Positions 26,094 to 34,137 of a DNA stretch of 64,000 bases are shown here, piece after piece. Source of the DNA: Myxococcales bacterium. Lineage in GTDB: Bacteria; Myxococcota_A; Polyangia; Polyangiales; Polyangiaceae. Within the stretch, counting starts at the first letter, position 1. Each line of letters starts with the position of its first letter. The notes beneath the pieces are model-generated. The model was not told the origin of the DNA and searched no databases. It worked only from the letters and a program-made list of their open reading frames with translations. The stretch covers positions 62,001 through 126,000 of the forward strand of contig JANYHK010000106.1 in NCBI GenBank assembly GCA_025359105.1. Reading direction: 5' to 3'. A program made the position numbers and the translations under genes.

Positions 26094-27455
26094 CTACCGC
26101 CGCGCGAGGATCCGATAGGCGTGCCCGGCGAGGGGGAGCGTCGCCACGACCACGTAGCGCTCCCGGATGAGCTCGGACGCGAGCAGGCGCTCCTCGACGA
26201 CACGCGGCGGCTCGTAGAAGACGAGGACGTCGGGATCGCGTGCGAGCAGGAACGCCGGATCGACGCGCTTGGACGTGTGCCCGCCGGGCAAGACCGCGAT
26301 CGTCGGATCGGTCAGCCCGGCGAGGTCGACGATCGTTGCCTCGGTCGCGGCCGAGACCCACCCAACGTCGAGCGCGGCGACGGTGTGTGCATTCCGCACG
26401 TACGGTCGCGCGGCCTCGATGAGCGCCGCGCGATCGGTCGCCACGTGTCGACCGGCGGGCGCGGCGACGACGGCGATGTACACCTCGAAGCCGAGGGCGA
26501 GCGTGGCGCGCACGGCGAGGCTCCACGCGCGCGCGTGCGGCGCGAGGAGCACCGACGCGAGGAGGAGCGAAGGCACGACGGGGACGACCAGTCGCGCGTA
26601 CGGCATCCAGTCGCCACCTACTGCGGTGACCACCGCGAGATGCACGGCGCCGGCAAGAGCGAGCGCCTGCGCCTGCCGCGGAGCTTTGCCGAGCGCGCCC
26701 GGCGCGAGCGCCAGCAGCGGTCCCCCCGTCACGAGCGCCGCAACGAAGGCGTACGTCGCGCCGTGCTCGAGATCGCTGGGCTTGGCGAGGACCGCGAGCG
26801 GCGACGCGCGCCCGAAGCAGACGACGCGAACGAGCACGCACGCGAGAAACGGCGCGAGCGCGACGAGCGCTGCCCGGGCGCGGGCGCGCGGCCCTTCGGC
26901 GAACAGCACGGCGAGCGTGATCGCCCACGGTGCCATCTCGGGGCGCAGCGACGCCGCGAGACCGGCGAGCGCCGCTGCGCGCATCGGCGCCGCGCCGCTC
27001 GTCGCGGCCAGCGTCGCCAGCGCGAGGGCGAGCGCCGTCTCCATCCCGCTCACCGCGTGCGCCGCGACGGGCACGCACGCGGCGAGCGCAGCAAGCGCGA
27101 CCCCCTTGGCGACGCGCGGCGCAGGCGCGCGAAAGACCGCCGACCCGAACGCCGCCGCCGCGACCATCCACGCCGCGAGACCCATGTACTTTGCACGCCA
27201 AAGGACGGCCAGCGCGTCGACGCCGGCGACCGGCGCGAGGAGCAGCGCCCACGGAAGCGGCGTCACCCCGTCGGTCGCCGGACCGCCGACGTTGAAGCGG
27301 TACCCCTCGCCGACGGCGAGGTGACGCGCGTACCGCACGGGAATCAGCGCATCGTCGACGGTGAATCCCCACATCGCGAGCGCGGGGACGGCCGCGAGGA
27401 CCGTCGCGACGAGCGCCCCTAGCAAGGCGGGACGTGCGTGTCCAAATCCCTCCAT
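26094..27455 (-). CDS. multi-spanning GT-C-type glycosyltransferase-like membrane protein
   Basis: Ten or so hydrophobic segments make up most of the protein. Early on stands FTVDDALIPVRYARHLAVGEG followed by a GPATDGVTPL loop. This matches the FxxDDAxIxxRYAxNLAxGxG…EGxTxPL pattern of lipid-linked-sugar dependent GT-C transferases, with the acidic pair facing the periplasm. The enzyme probably moves a sugar from a polyprenyl carrier to a protein, lipid or polysaccharide outside the inner membrane. I took the ATG at 27455; a GTG at 27488 would add 11 residues. No accessory sugar genes are adjacent, so the acceptor is open. The divergent beta-propeller gene begins 79 bases away. Confidence 0.75.
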   Translation of the reverse strand: MEGFGHARPALLGALVATVLAAVPALAMWGFTVDDALIPVRYARHLAVGEGYRFNVGGPATDGVTPLPWALLLAPVAGVDALAVLWRAKYMGLAAWMVAAAAFGSAVFRAPAPRVAKGVALAALAACVPVAAHAVSGMETALALALATLAATSGAAPMRAAALAGLAASLRPEMAPWAITLAVLFAEGPRARARAALVALAPFLACVLVRVVCFGRASPLAVLAKPSDLEHGATYAFVAALVTGGPLLALAPGALGKAPRQAQALALAGAVHLAVVTAVGGDWMPYARLVVPVVPSLLLASVLLAPHARAWSLAVRATLALGFEVYIAVVAAPAGRHVATDRAALIEAARPYVRNAHTVAALDVGWVSAATEATIVDLAGLTDPTIAVLPGGHTSKRVDPAFLLARDPDVLVFYEPPRVVEERLLASELIRERYVVVATLPLAGHAYRILARR

Positions 27456-27534
27456 CGTCCGCAGAAAACTACGATCCGGCGCGCGCACTACCTACGATTC
27501 CTACTCGGCACGCCCCCGGCGAGCCATCCAAAGA

Positions 27535-29883
27535 ATGCGCTCCTTCGAGATCTTCGTGGGCCACCAGGCATCCTCCACCTCCACGGGCTCCTCCGAGCAC
27601 GGCGAGCCGGCCTCCGGCGTCGTGCGTACGAGCCCGTCCTTGCGCCGCGCGCGCGAGGTCCTCGACGTCTTCGTCGAGGGGGCGAACGTCACCGCCCGGA
27701 TCGAAGGGAGCCACGCGTCGTGCGTGCTCCGCGACCTCGGTCTGGCGCTGGCCGAGCTGGCGCGCTCGTCACGGGGCAAGGCGCTCGTGAGATTCTACGA
27801 CGACGCGTGGGAGCTGGCCGTCGAGCGCATCGGTGCGCGCGCCATGCTGAGCGTCTACCACGGCGGCCAGGACCCGCGCGTCGCGGTGTACGACCGCGCG
27901 GTGGTCTTTGCCGAGGTCGTCGACAGCGCGCGAGAGGCCATCGTCGCGGCCATCGCCCGCGGGACCGCGCCGCGCGGCGTCGAGCTGGAGCTGCGCGAGG
28001 CGGAGCAGGCGCTCGCGGCAATCGACCGCAGCTCGCTCGACGCGCCCGCCGTCGAGCCCGAGACCAGCCTCGTGACCGTAGAGCCGGACCGCGACGCCCC
28101 GGTCGCGTTCGGGGCGGAGTTCATGATGCGCCTCGGTGAGGAGGCGCAGCCCGACGTGCTCGTCGAGCGCACCGATCTTCACGCCCTCCTCTTTCGCGGA
28201 CGGGTACGCGCCGAGGTGCGCGGTCGCTCCGTCGACGCGGGCGAGGGCCATCCGTTCCTCTTCGCCGAGCGCGCCGTCGAGCTGTCGCGCGACGCCCTCC
28301 GCGCGTGGGAGCGCGGCCGCCCGATGAACGTGCGCGCCCCGGCCGGCGGCATCGTCGTCGGCCTGCGCGTCTCGTCCGAAGGCGATTGCGCCCTGACCCT
28401 GGGGGGCGCGACCTTTCCTGCCCTGTCGGTGCCCGACCTCGTCGAGGCCGCGCTCGCCTTCGGCCGGACCCTCGTGCGGGCGCTCGTGCGACGCGACCGC
28501 GCCTGCCGCGCGAACTTGCGGCTGTCGGCGCTCCGTCAGAAGCTGCGCGACACCGCCGACCACCTCCGTGAGGCACGCCTCGAGGACGCGAAGATCAACC
28601 TCGCCCCCGAGCCCTACCGCGCCTTCGCCATGCACGCGCGCCCGCTGACGACCCCTGCCAACGGGACGACCGCGCCGGCGCGCCTCCGCTACACGCCCCG
28701 CTGGCGCGCCATCGTGCCGCAGATCGATCTGCGCGCGACGTTCCTGTGCGGCGATCGCCTCGTCATCGGTGCTGCGCAGGAGACCTTCTGCCTGGAGCGG
28801 ACCAGCGGTGAGGTCCTATGGCGCGCCGCGACCGAGCGCGCCGCGTGCGTCGTGACGCCCGGCGGCCTCGCGCGCCTGTCCCCCGGCGGTCAGCTCGATC
28901 TCCACGACTTCGGGACCGGCGAGATCACGATGCGTACCGAGCTCGCGCCGCGCCTCGGCGGGCCCAGCGCCGGCGCCGTCGTGCACGTCACCGGCCTTCC
29001 GCGCCTGCTCGTCGTCACCGAGGGGGAGCGCCACCTCGTCGCCGTGGACCTCGCAAGCGGCGAGCCGCGCTGGCGCTTCGCGTGGGCACCCGGCAACAAA
29101 TCGCGCGCCGCCAGCTCCGAACGCGCGGCGCTCAAGATGAAGCGCGCCGGCAAGCTCCTCTACTTCACGAGCGGTGACAGCGCGCTCACCGCGCTCGACG
29201 TGCTGACCGGCGCGGTCGTCTGGCGGCTGCGCGATCGCCTGCGCTTCCAGACCGCGCCGACCCTCGACCACGAGGAGCTCTTCGCCATCGCCGGCGGCGT
29301 GAACTGCGCCGCGCGGCTCCACTCGGTCGACGCCTTCTCCGGCCGCACGCGCTGGTCGGAGCTCGTGCAGGACGGCTCGAACGCGTGCACCGTCGAGGGC
29401 TCGCCCCTCGTGACATCCGGCGCGGTCGTCGTCGCCGCCCGCGAGCGCCACGGGCTTCGCCTGTTCGCCTACGATCGCGACACCGGCGCGCTGCTCTGGT
29501 CGACGAAGGGAACCGTCGCCCCCATCGGGACGAGCTGGCTCGTCGTCGACGATCTGCTCCTCGGCAACACCCCCACGGGCGATCTGGTCGCGTTCTCCGC
29601 CGCCGACGGCGAGCTGCGCTACCGCCATGTGCTCGGCCGCGCCCTCGACGCCGACACACCGCGCCGCCTCGAGCCAGTCCTGCGCTCGGGCGCGCTCTTC
29701 GTGCCCTACACGGACATCCACGTCTTCCGCCCCGCCGACGGCGCCCTCCTCGGAACGATTGCCCCCTGCGAGGCCATCCCCGATCTCCTCCGCGTCGACG
29801 AACGCTGCGACGTCTACGTCGCCGAAGAAAGCGGCCACCTCGCCTGCTTCGCCGCGGGAGCGAAGCTAACCCTCGTCAGGTGA
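27535..29883 (+). CDS. 782-aa protein with C-terminal PQQ-like beta-propeller, function unknown
   Basis: There is no signal peptide, so the protein is probably cytoplasmic. The first half (about residues 1-400) has an alpha/beta pattern without recognised motifs. Between about 400 and 770 there are repeated blade-like units with hydrophobic strands and an Asp-x-x-x-Gly-x-x-x-Trp/Arg end: LERTSGEVLWRAATE, DLASGEPRWRFAW, DVLTGAVVWRLRD, DAFSGRTRWSELV, DRDTGALLWSTKG. These are the signature of PQQ-like/BamB-type propellers, but BamB itself is a secreted lipoprotein of half this size. ATG 27535 was chosen since the frame upstream runs through the divergent gene's start region. It is followed by the small zinc-ribbon gene at 30000. 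Confidence 0.7.
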   Translation: MRSFEIFVGHQASSTSTGSSEHGEPASGVVRTSPSLRRAREVLDVFVEGANVTARIEGSHASCVLRDLGLALAELARSSRGKALVRFYDDAWELAVERIGARAMLSVYHGGQDPRVAVYDRAVVFAEVVDSAREAIVAAIARGTAPRGVELELREAEQALAAIDRSSLDAPAVEPETSLVTVEPDRDAPVAFGAEFMMRLGEEAQPDVLVERTDLHALLFRGRVRAEVRGRSVDAGEGHPFLFAERAVELSRDALRAWERGRPMNVRAPAGGIVVGLRVSSEGDCALTLGGATFPALSVPDLVEAALAFGRTLVRALVRRDRACRANLRLSALRQKLRDTADHLREARLEDAKINLAPEPYRAFAMHARPLTTPANGTTAPARLRYTPRWRAIVPQIDLRATFLCGDRLVIGAAQETFCLERTSGEVLWRAATERAACVVTPGGLARLSPGGQLDLHDFGTGEITMRTELAPRLGGPSAGAVVHVTGLPRLLVVTEGERHLVAVDLASGEPRWRFAWAPGNKSRAASSERAALKMKRAGKLLYFTSGDSALTALDVLTGAVVWRLRDRLRFQTAPTLDHEELFAIAGGVNCAARLHSVDAFSGRTRWSELVQDGSNACTVEGSPLVTSGAVVVAARERHGLRLFAYDRDTGALLWSTKGTVAPIGTSWLVVDDLLLGNTPTGDLVAFSAADGELRYRHVLGRALDADTPRRLEPVLRSGALFVPYTDIHVFRPADGALLGTIAPCEAIPDLLRVDERCDVYVAEESGHLACFAAGAKLTLVR

Positions 29884-29999
29884 CCCCGCAAGGCGCGGAG
29901 GCGCGACGCGCGCCGGAGTCGACGCCGCGGTGCATTGCTCCCCCGCGCCCCAATACCAGAACTGGCGACACCCGCTCTTCCATGCGAAGATCCTGACGG

Positions 30000-30464
30000 A
30001 TGCCCGATAGGCAGGTCTGCATCGACTGCGGGACGCAGTCTCCGGAGACGGAGACCAACTACACGCTCATCAGCTCCCAGTTCGGCTGGCGGCTGACGCG
30101 GACGCGAACGGCCGACGGACTGTTCAACGTCGAGTGGCGCTGCCCCGCGTGCTGGAAGGAGCACAAACGGCAGAAGCAGGCCCTTGAGGAGGGACGCATC
30201 GAAGCGCGGATCGGTGGAACCATTCCCCCGCCCAGCACCACCAGCTCCCCTCCCCTCGCAGGCCGCCCGCTCCCGAGCTTCGCCTCGCGCCCGCCGCCCC
30301 GTGGCGGTGAAGAGGAGCCGCCCACACTGCAGCGCCCCGCCCTGCAGCGTCCGACGACGCCTCTGATGCCCATGCGTCCGCCGCGCGTCCCGGCGTCCGG
30401 CCCGCCGACCGAAGGCTCCCCGATCCCCGGCCGCATCCCCCCGGCCCGCTCACCGCGGCGCTAA
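30000..30464 (+). CDS. small zinc-ribbon protein with Pro-rich tail, 154 aa
   Basis: Function not recognised. A CxxC pair near the start (VCIDCGTQSPE, Cys7/Cys10) and a second (CPACWKEH, about 48-51) make a likely zinc ribbon of about 60 residues. It is joined to a low-complexity Pro/Arg/Ser tail (STTSSPPLAGRPLPS; RPALQRPTTPLMPMRPPRV). The ATG at 30000 is the only reasonable start in the frame. The TAA stop falls inside the left arm of a long perfect inverted repeat. It may be co-transcribed with the beta-propeller gene 116 bases upstream. Confidence 0.65.
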   Translation: MPDRQVCIDCGTQSPETETNYTLISSQFGWRLTRTRTADGLFNVEWRCPACWKEHKRQKQALEEGRIEARIGGTIPPPSTTSSPPLAGRPLPSFASRPPPRGGEEEPPTLQRPALQRPTTPLMPMRPPRVPASGPPTEGSPIPGRIPPARSPRR

Positions 30465-30511
30465 ATGGCCTAGGAGGATTTCTCCGTCGAGAATCCTCCT
30501 AGGCCATTTAG
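30461..30511. terminator. bidirectional terminator: 20-base-pair perfect stem
   Basis: The left arm 30461-30480 and right arm 30492-30511 are exact reverse complements over 20 bases, with an 11-base loop (TCTCCGTCGAG). The left arm contains the TAA stop of the zinc-ribbon gene. It sits between convergent genes and can serve both strands, although neither side has a long T-run. It is the longest perfect stem seen in the window. Confidence 0.7.
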
Positions 30512-30522
30512 ACGACTCAGGC

Positions 30523-30597
30523 GGGGCTTCGCCCCCTCGGTCGCTTCGCGGGCGAGCCTCCCCGGTCTCGCCTTCGGCGACTCGCGCGTTGCACGAG
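30523..30597. repeat. three-hairpin palindromic element, copy B
   Basis: Hairpins GGGGC-TTC-GCCCC (30523-30535), TCGCC-TTC-GGCGA (30568-30580) and CTCGCGC-GTT-GCACGAG (30581-30597; one C-A mismatch). The 32-base spacer between the first two contains GGGCGAGCCTCCCCG. Same order and near-identical spacing as copy A at 19470-19545, with stem and loop changes that preserve pairing. It lies in the convergent gap ending at 30637. Confidence 0.7.
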
Positions 30598-30636
30598 CAG
30601 AACGATGGACTTTGGCCCGTGCGGTTGGGCGGGTCG

Positions 30637-32700
30637 TCAGTGGATCTTGTGCATCAAGCTCCGTAGCGGCTTGATGAGGATGGCGGCGGCCACCACGCCC
30701 ACGAGGCTCGTCCCGACGAAGAGCGTGAAGTAGCTCGACGGTGTGATCTTGCCCCACGACTCGCCGATGGCGCCGCCCATATACTGCGCGACCGAGCTCG
30801 CCAGGAGCCAGACGCCCATGAAGAGCGAGGCGAAGCGCGCCGGGGCGAGCTTGGTGACCATCGACAGGCCGACCGGCGAGAGGCAAAGCTCGCCGAGGGT
30901 GGCGAGGAAATAGCTCAAGAACAGCCAGAATCCGCTGACGCGGGCCGCCCAGCTCTTCTTCTCGAGGTCCTTCAGGGGCCTCCGCCACTCGGGCGCTGCC
31001 GCCGCACCGATGAGCGCGGTCTTCGCCGGCGCGTCCAGCGGCGCGGAGAAGGTGAACTCTCCCTCCGGCCCGATGAGGAGGTGGTGCGCCTTCTGCTCCG
31101 CGTCGTCGAACGGCGACTCGAACGTGCTCATGAGGTCGAGCTCGACCTTCACGGGCGACTGGGCGGTCGCCTTCGCCGCGGCGGCCTCGGCCTTGTCCAC
31201 TTCCTTCAGCCACGTCGTGGGGACGGTACGCTTCAGCGCGTCGTTGACGACGAACGGCGGAAGGACACCGCGAACGACGAGCTCCTTCTTCGCCGCGTCG
31301 TACGACAGCCGCTTGGCGTCGACGTACGCGTCGTCCCCCTTCTCGCCTACCCACACGATGCCGTCGCCTTGCGCCTTCAGCTCCGGCGGCAACCGCTCGA
31401 GCGACACGCGCGCCTCGTGCGCATTTTCCGCCGCCGCACCTCCCACCATGGCGCCGAACGACAGCACCATGAAGACCATCGCGAGCGCCATCTTCGTGGG
31501 CGTCGACGGCTCACGGCCCTTGCGTGAGAGGAAGATCCAGAGCGCCGCGTAGATCGGTGCCAGGACGACGATGAACACGGCGTTGGCCGCCTGCCACCAC
31601 GACGCCGGGTACACGAAGCTCCCGAATTGGCGATCGGTGTGCACGTCCGCCCAGATGTTGAGCGCGTTGCCGGCCTGCTCGAAGGCCATCCAGAAGAGGA
31701 CCGCGAACATGAACAGGATGAAGATGACCGTGCTGCGATCGCGCGACGCGCCCTTGATCGTGGTGAGCGTGTAACCCATCCCGCCGCTGATGGCCGCAAA
31801 GGCGATAGGCATGATCGCGTCTTGCAGCGGCGCCACGCCGCGAACGACCATGAGGATGTAGTAGATGGGCACGCCGACGCCGACGCCGATCATGAGGAGC
31901 GGGTAGAGCTTGCCCACGAGCCCGGCCAGGCCCGTCGCGCCCGGCTCGCTCGCCTCTGCCAACGAGGAGCTCTTCGCCGTCGCGCCGAGGTCCGGCTTGT
32001 CCTTCGTCTCCTTGTCGACGGTGAGCGCGTTGCCGGCGGCAGCGATGTCCTTGGTGACGCGCGCCTGGCCGAGGAGGAACACCGTGAGGCCGACCAGCAT
32101 GCCGACGCCCGCGGCCATGAAGCCGTACTTGGGGGCGAACCTGTCTGCCAGCGTCCCGCAGATGAGCGGCGAGAAGAACGCGCCGAGGTTGATCCCCATG
32201 TAGAAGATCGTGAACGCGCCGTCGCGACGCGCGTCCCCCTGCTTGTACATCTTGCCGACCATGGTGGAGATGTTCGGCTTGAAGAACCCGTTGCCGGCGA
32301 TGATGAACGCCAGCGCGGGGTAGAAGAGCGACTCGACGCCGAGCATGAAGTAGCCGGCGGCCATCAGCGCGCCGCCGATGACGATGCTGAAGCGGAGCCC
32401 CAGGAGGCGGTCCGCGATGAAGCCGCCGGCGAGCGGCGTCAGGTAGACGAGGCTCGTGTACCACTTGTACACGGACGACGACGCCTGCGGCTGCCACTGC
32501 AGGTAGTTGATCATGTAGAGGACGAGCAGCGCGCGCATCCCGTAGTAGCCGAAGCGCTCCCACATCTCGGTGAAGAAGAGGAAGTACAGGCCGCGAGGGT
32601 GGCCCTGCGCCTTCTCGGAGGCGGGCTCCTCTTTGACGAGGGACTTCAGGGTCGTGGTGACCACCTTGTCTTCGGGCGTCGGCGTCTCGGATTCCTTCAC
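30637..32700 (-). CDS. POT/PTR-family proton-coupled peptide transporter with large insert
   Basis: Inner-membrane importer of di- and tripeptides driven by protons. The POT signature is clear: FFTEMWERFGYYGMRALL, with the E-x-x-E-R motif at residues 45-49, and GFFKPNIST…VGKMY in the second block. Fourteen or so membrane segments are predicted. At 687 aa it is much longer than the usual 480-520 aa. The surplus is a hydrophilic insert of about 160 residues between late helices, from about 430 (VSLERLPPELKAQ) to the next helix at about 590 (FWLFLSYFLATLGELCLSPVG). The insert is rich in beta-prone and charged residues and lacks Cys. A cytoplasmic N-terminal stretch of about 35 residues precedes the first helix. 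Confidence 0.9.
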   Translation of the reverse strand: MKESETPTPEDKVVTTTLKSLVKEEPASEKAQGHPRGLYFLFFTEMWERFGYYGMRALLVLYMINYLQWQPQASSSVYKWYTSLVYLTPLAGGFIADRLLGLRFSIVIGGALMAAGYFMLGVESLFYPALAFIIAGNGFFKPNISTMVGKMYKQGDARRDGAFTIFYMGINLGAFFSPLICGTLADRFAPKYGFMAAGVGMLVGLTVFLLGQARVTKDIAAAGNALTVDKETKDKPDLGATAKSSSLAEASEPGATGLAGLVGKLYPLLMIGVGVGVPIYYILMVVRGVAPLQDAIMPIAFAAISGGMGYTLTTIKGASRDRSTVIFILFMFAVLFWMAFEQAGNALNIWADVHTDRQFGSFVYPASWWQAANAVFIVVLAPIYAALWIFLSRKGREPSTPTKMALAMVFMVLSFGAMVGGAAAENAHEARVSLERLPPELKAQGDGIVWVGEKGDDAYVDAKRLSYDAAKKELVVRGVLPPFVVNDALKRTVPTTWLKEVDKAEAAAAKATAQSPVKVELDLMSTFESPFDDAEQKAHHLLIGPEGEFTFSAPLDAPAKTALIGAAAAPEWRRPLKDLEKKSWAARVSGFWLFLSYFLATLGELCLSPVGLSMVTKLAPARFASLFMGVWLLASSVAQYMGGAIGESWGKITPSSYFTLFVGTSLVGVVAAAILIKPLRSLMHKIH

Positions 32701-32785
32701 TCGTGACCTCCAGGAGCCCGCGTACGGAAGACCTTGCCGACTCGGATGTCAAGGGCGGCGACGTGTCGGGGCGTCAGTGCATGGC

Positions 32786-34105
32786 CTATTTTGGCTGGAT
32801 TTTGGCCCGCAGCCCCCTTCGCCAGCGGATCTCGGTGGCTCCGGCGAGCGCCGCCTGCGCGGTGAGGGCGACGTCGAGCGCCGGGAGAAAGTCGGGGTTC
32901 TCGCCCGGGCGAAACGTGGGCTCGAGCTTCAGCAGGTCGATGTGGAGCACCTTCGCGGCGCGGTCGATGCGCGGCTCGATCCGCCCGACGAGCGCGTCGC
33001 CGAAGAGCACAGGCAAGACGTAGTAGCCGTGCTTGCGCTTCGCCCGGGGGGTGTAGACCTCCCATTTGTAGTCGAAGCCGAACAGCTCGAGGACGAGGCG
33101 GCGATCCCACATGAACGGGTCGAGCGGCGCGAGGAGCGCGACCGCCCGGCGTCCGCGGCGTGGGCGGCGCGTCGCCTCCAGCGTGTCGCGATCGCTGGCC
33201 GGCACGTAGCGCTCCCGGGCGAGCCCCTCGACCTCGACGGCGATGAGCTCCCCCTCCCCTACGAGGCCACTGACGATCTCCTTGCGCGCCGCAGGCGGGG
33301 CCGTCCCGCTCCAGATCTCCGGCGACGCCATGAGGCCCAGGAGGCCCACGGCGCGGTACCGCGAGAGCACGCGATGGCGTAGCGCCTCCGCCGGGGAGAC
33401 GCGCGCCGCGAGGACAGCGGCCGGGAAGAGCGCCTCGGTCAGGTGGTAGGTCTTGGTGTTGCCGAGCCGGCCAGCGACCGCGATGTCCCCGGTGCAGAAC
33501 AGCGCCTCGAGCACCGCCTTCGTGGCCGTGGCTCGTCCCCAGCCCCAGGTGACCTCGACGTCGCCCTTCGTCGCGAACGCCACGGCGGGCAGCGGCCCCT
33601 CGCGCGCGAGCCGCGCGAGGATCTCCGCGCGAACGCGTGGGTGCTCCGCCAAGATCCCGCCGCGCTCGTGGTAGCGCGCGCGCGCATGCTCCCAGGCGAC
33701 GCGGTGGAACGGAAGCTCGGCGACCGGCACCACGTTGAGCGCCTTGTTGAACGCCTCGAAGAGCGTGCGTGACGCGGGGGACCCATAGAGCATGGGCTCG
33801 ATCCACTCGGGGCGATAGCCACGGATGCGCGCGGCGAGGACCAGATCGTGGTTCTTCGCGCCCGTCGTGGCGAGTGGGTCGAGCTGCAGCGAGCCGAAGC
33901 GCGCCGTGACCTCCAGGATCGATCCTGGCGCAGCGGGCAACGAGCGCGGCGACGCGAGCAGCTGGCGCGCGACGAAGAAGCGCCGCGCGTGGGCGGCGTC
34001 GAGGCGAAGCGGGGCGCGCGGGGCGGGCGGGGCGCGCGGGGCGCGCGGGGCGGGCGGGGTCGGCGAGCGAGGCGGGGACGGCACGGCGCGCGCGTGATTC
34101 TGCAT
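32786..34105 (-). CDS. YcaQ-like (HTH_42) DNA glycosylase / winged-helix protein
   Basis: Belongs to the winged-helix family that includes E. coli YcaQ, which removes alkylated bases and unhooks DNA crosslinks. The conserved Gln-x-Asp segment lies in FGSLQLDPL (Gln74-Leu-Asp76), which fits the YcaQ branch rather than the Gln-x-Gln of AlkZ. Further family landmarks are KNHDLVLAAR, YGSPASRTLFE, LLAPLDPFMWDR and DYKWEVYTP. The ATG at 34105 was chosen; a TTG at 34138 would run into the divergent gene. Residues about 15-33 are a Pro-Ala-Arg repeat encoded by a 9-base tandem repeat. No damage-inducible operator was recognised. The product is 439 aa. Confidence 0.82.
   Translation of the reverse strand: MQNHARAVPSPPRSPTPPAPRAPRAPPAPRAPLRLDAAHARRFFVARQLLASPRSLPAAPGSILEVTARFGSLQLDPLATTGAKNHDLVLAARIRGYRPEWIEPMLYGSPASRTLFEAFNKALNVVPVAELPFHRVAWEHARARYHERGGILAEHPRVRAEILARLAREGPLPAVAFATKGDVEVTWGWGRATATKAVLEALFCTGDIAVAGRLGNTKTYHLTEALFPAAVLAARVSPAEALRHRVLSRYRAVGLLGLMASPEIWSGTAPPAARKEIVSGLVGEGELIAVEVEGLARERYVPASDRDTLEATRRPRRGRRAVALLAPLDPFMWDRRLVLELFGFDYKWEVYTPRAKRKHGYYVLPVLFGDALVGRIEPRIDRAAKVLHIDLLKLEPTFRPGENPDFLPALDVALTAQAALAGATEIRWRRGLRAKIQPK
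34011..34064. repeat. 9-base tandem repeat in the YcaQ-like gene
   Basis: Six units of GGGGCGSGC type: ggggcgcgc or ggggcgggc five times and a last diverged ggggtcggc. The array encodes Pro-Ala-Arg/Pro triplet repeats on the minus strand. Unit length keeps the frame, so length changes would alter only the flexible N-terminus. Confidence 0.85.
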
Positions 34106-34137
34106 GGGCGACACCGAATTGGATACCCTCGCGGGCA

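Noticed and set aside
27535-29883. BamB outer-membrane assembly lipoprotein
   Set aside because: No signal or lipobox, twice the normal length, and no bam neighbours.
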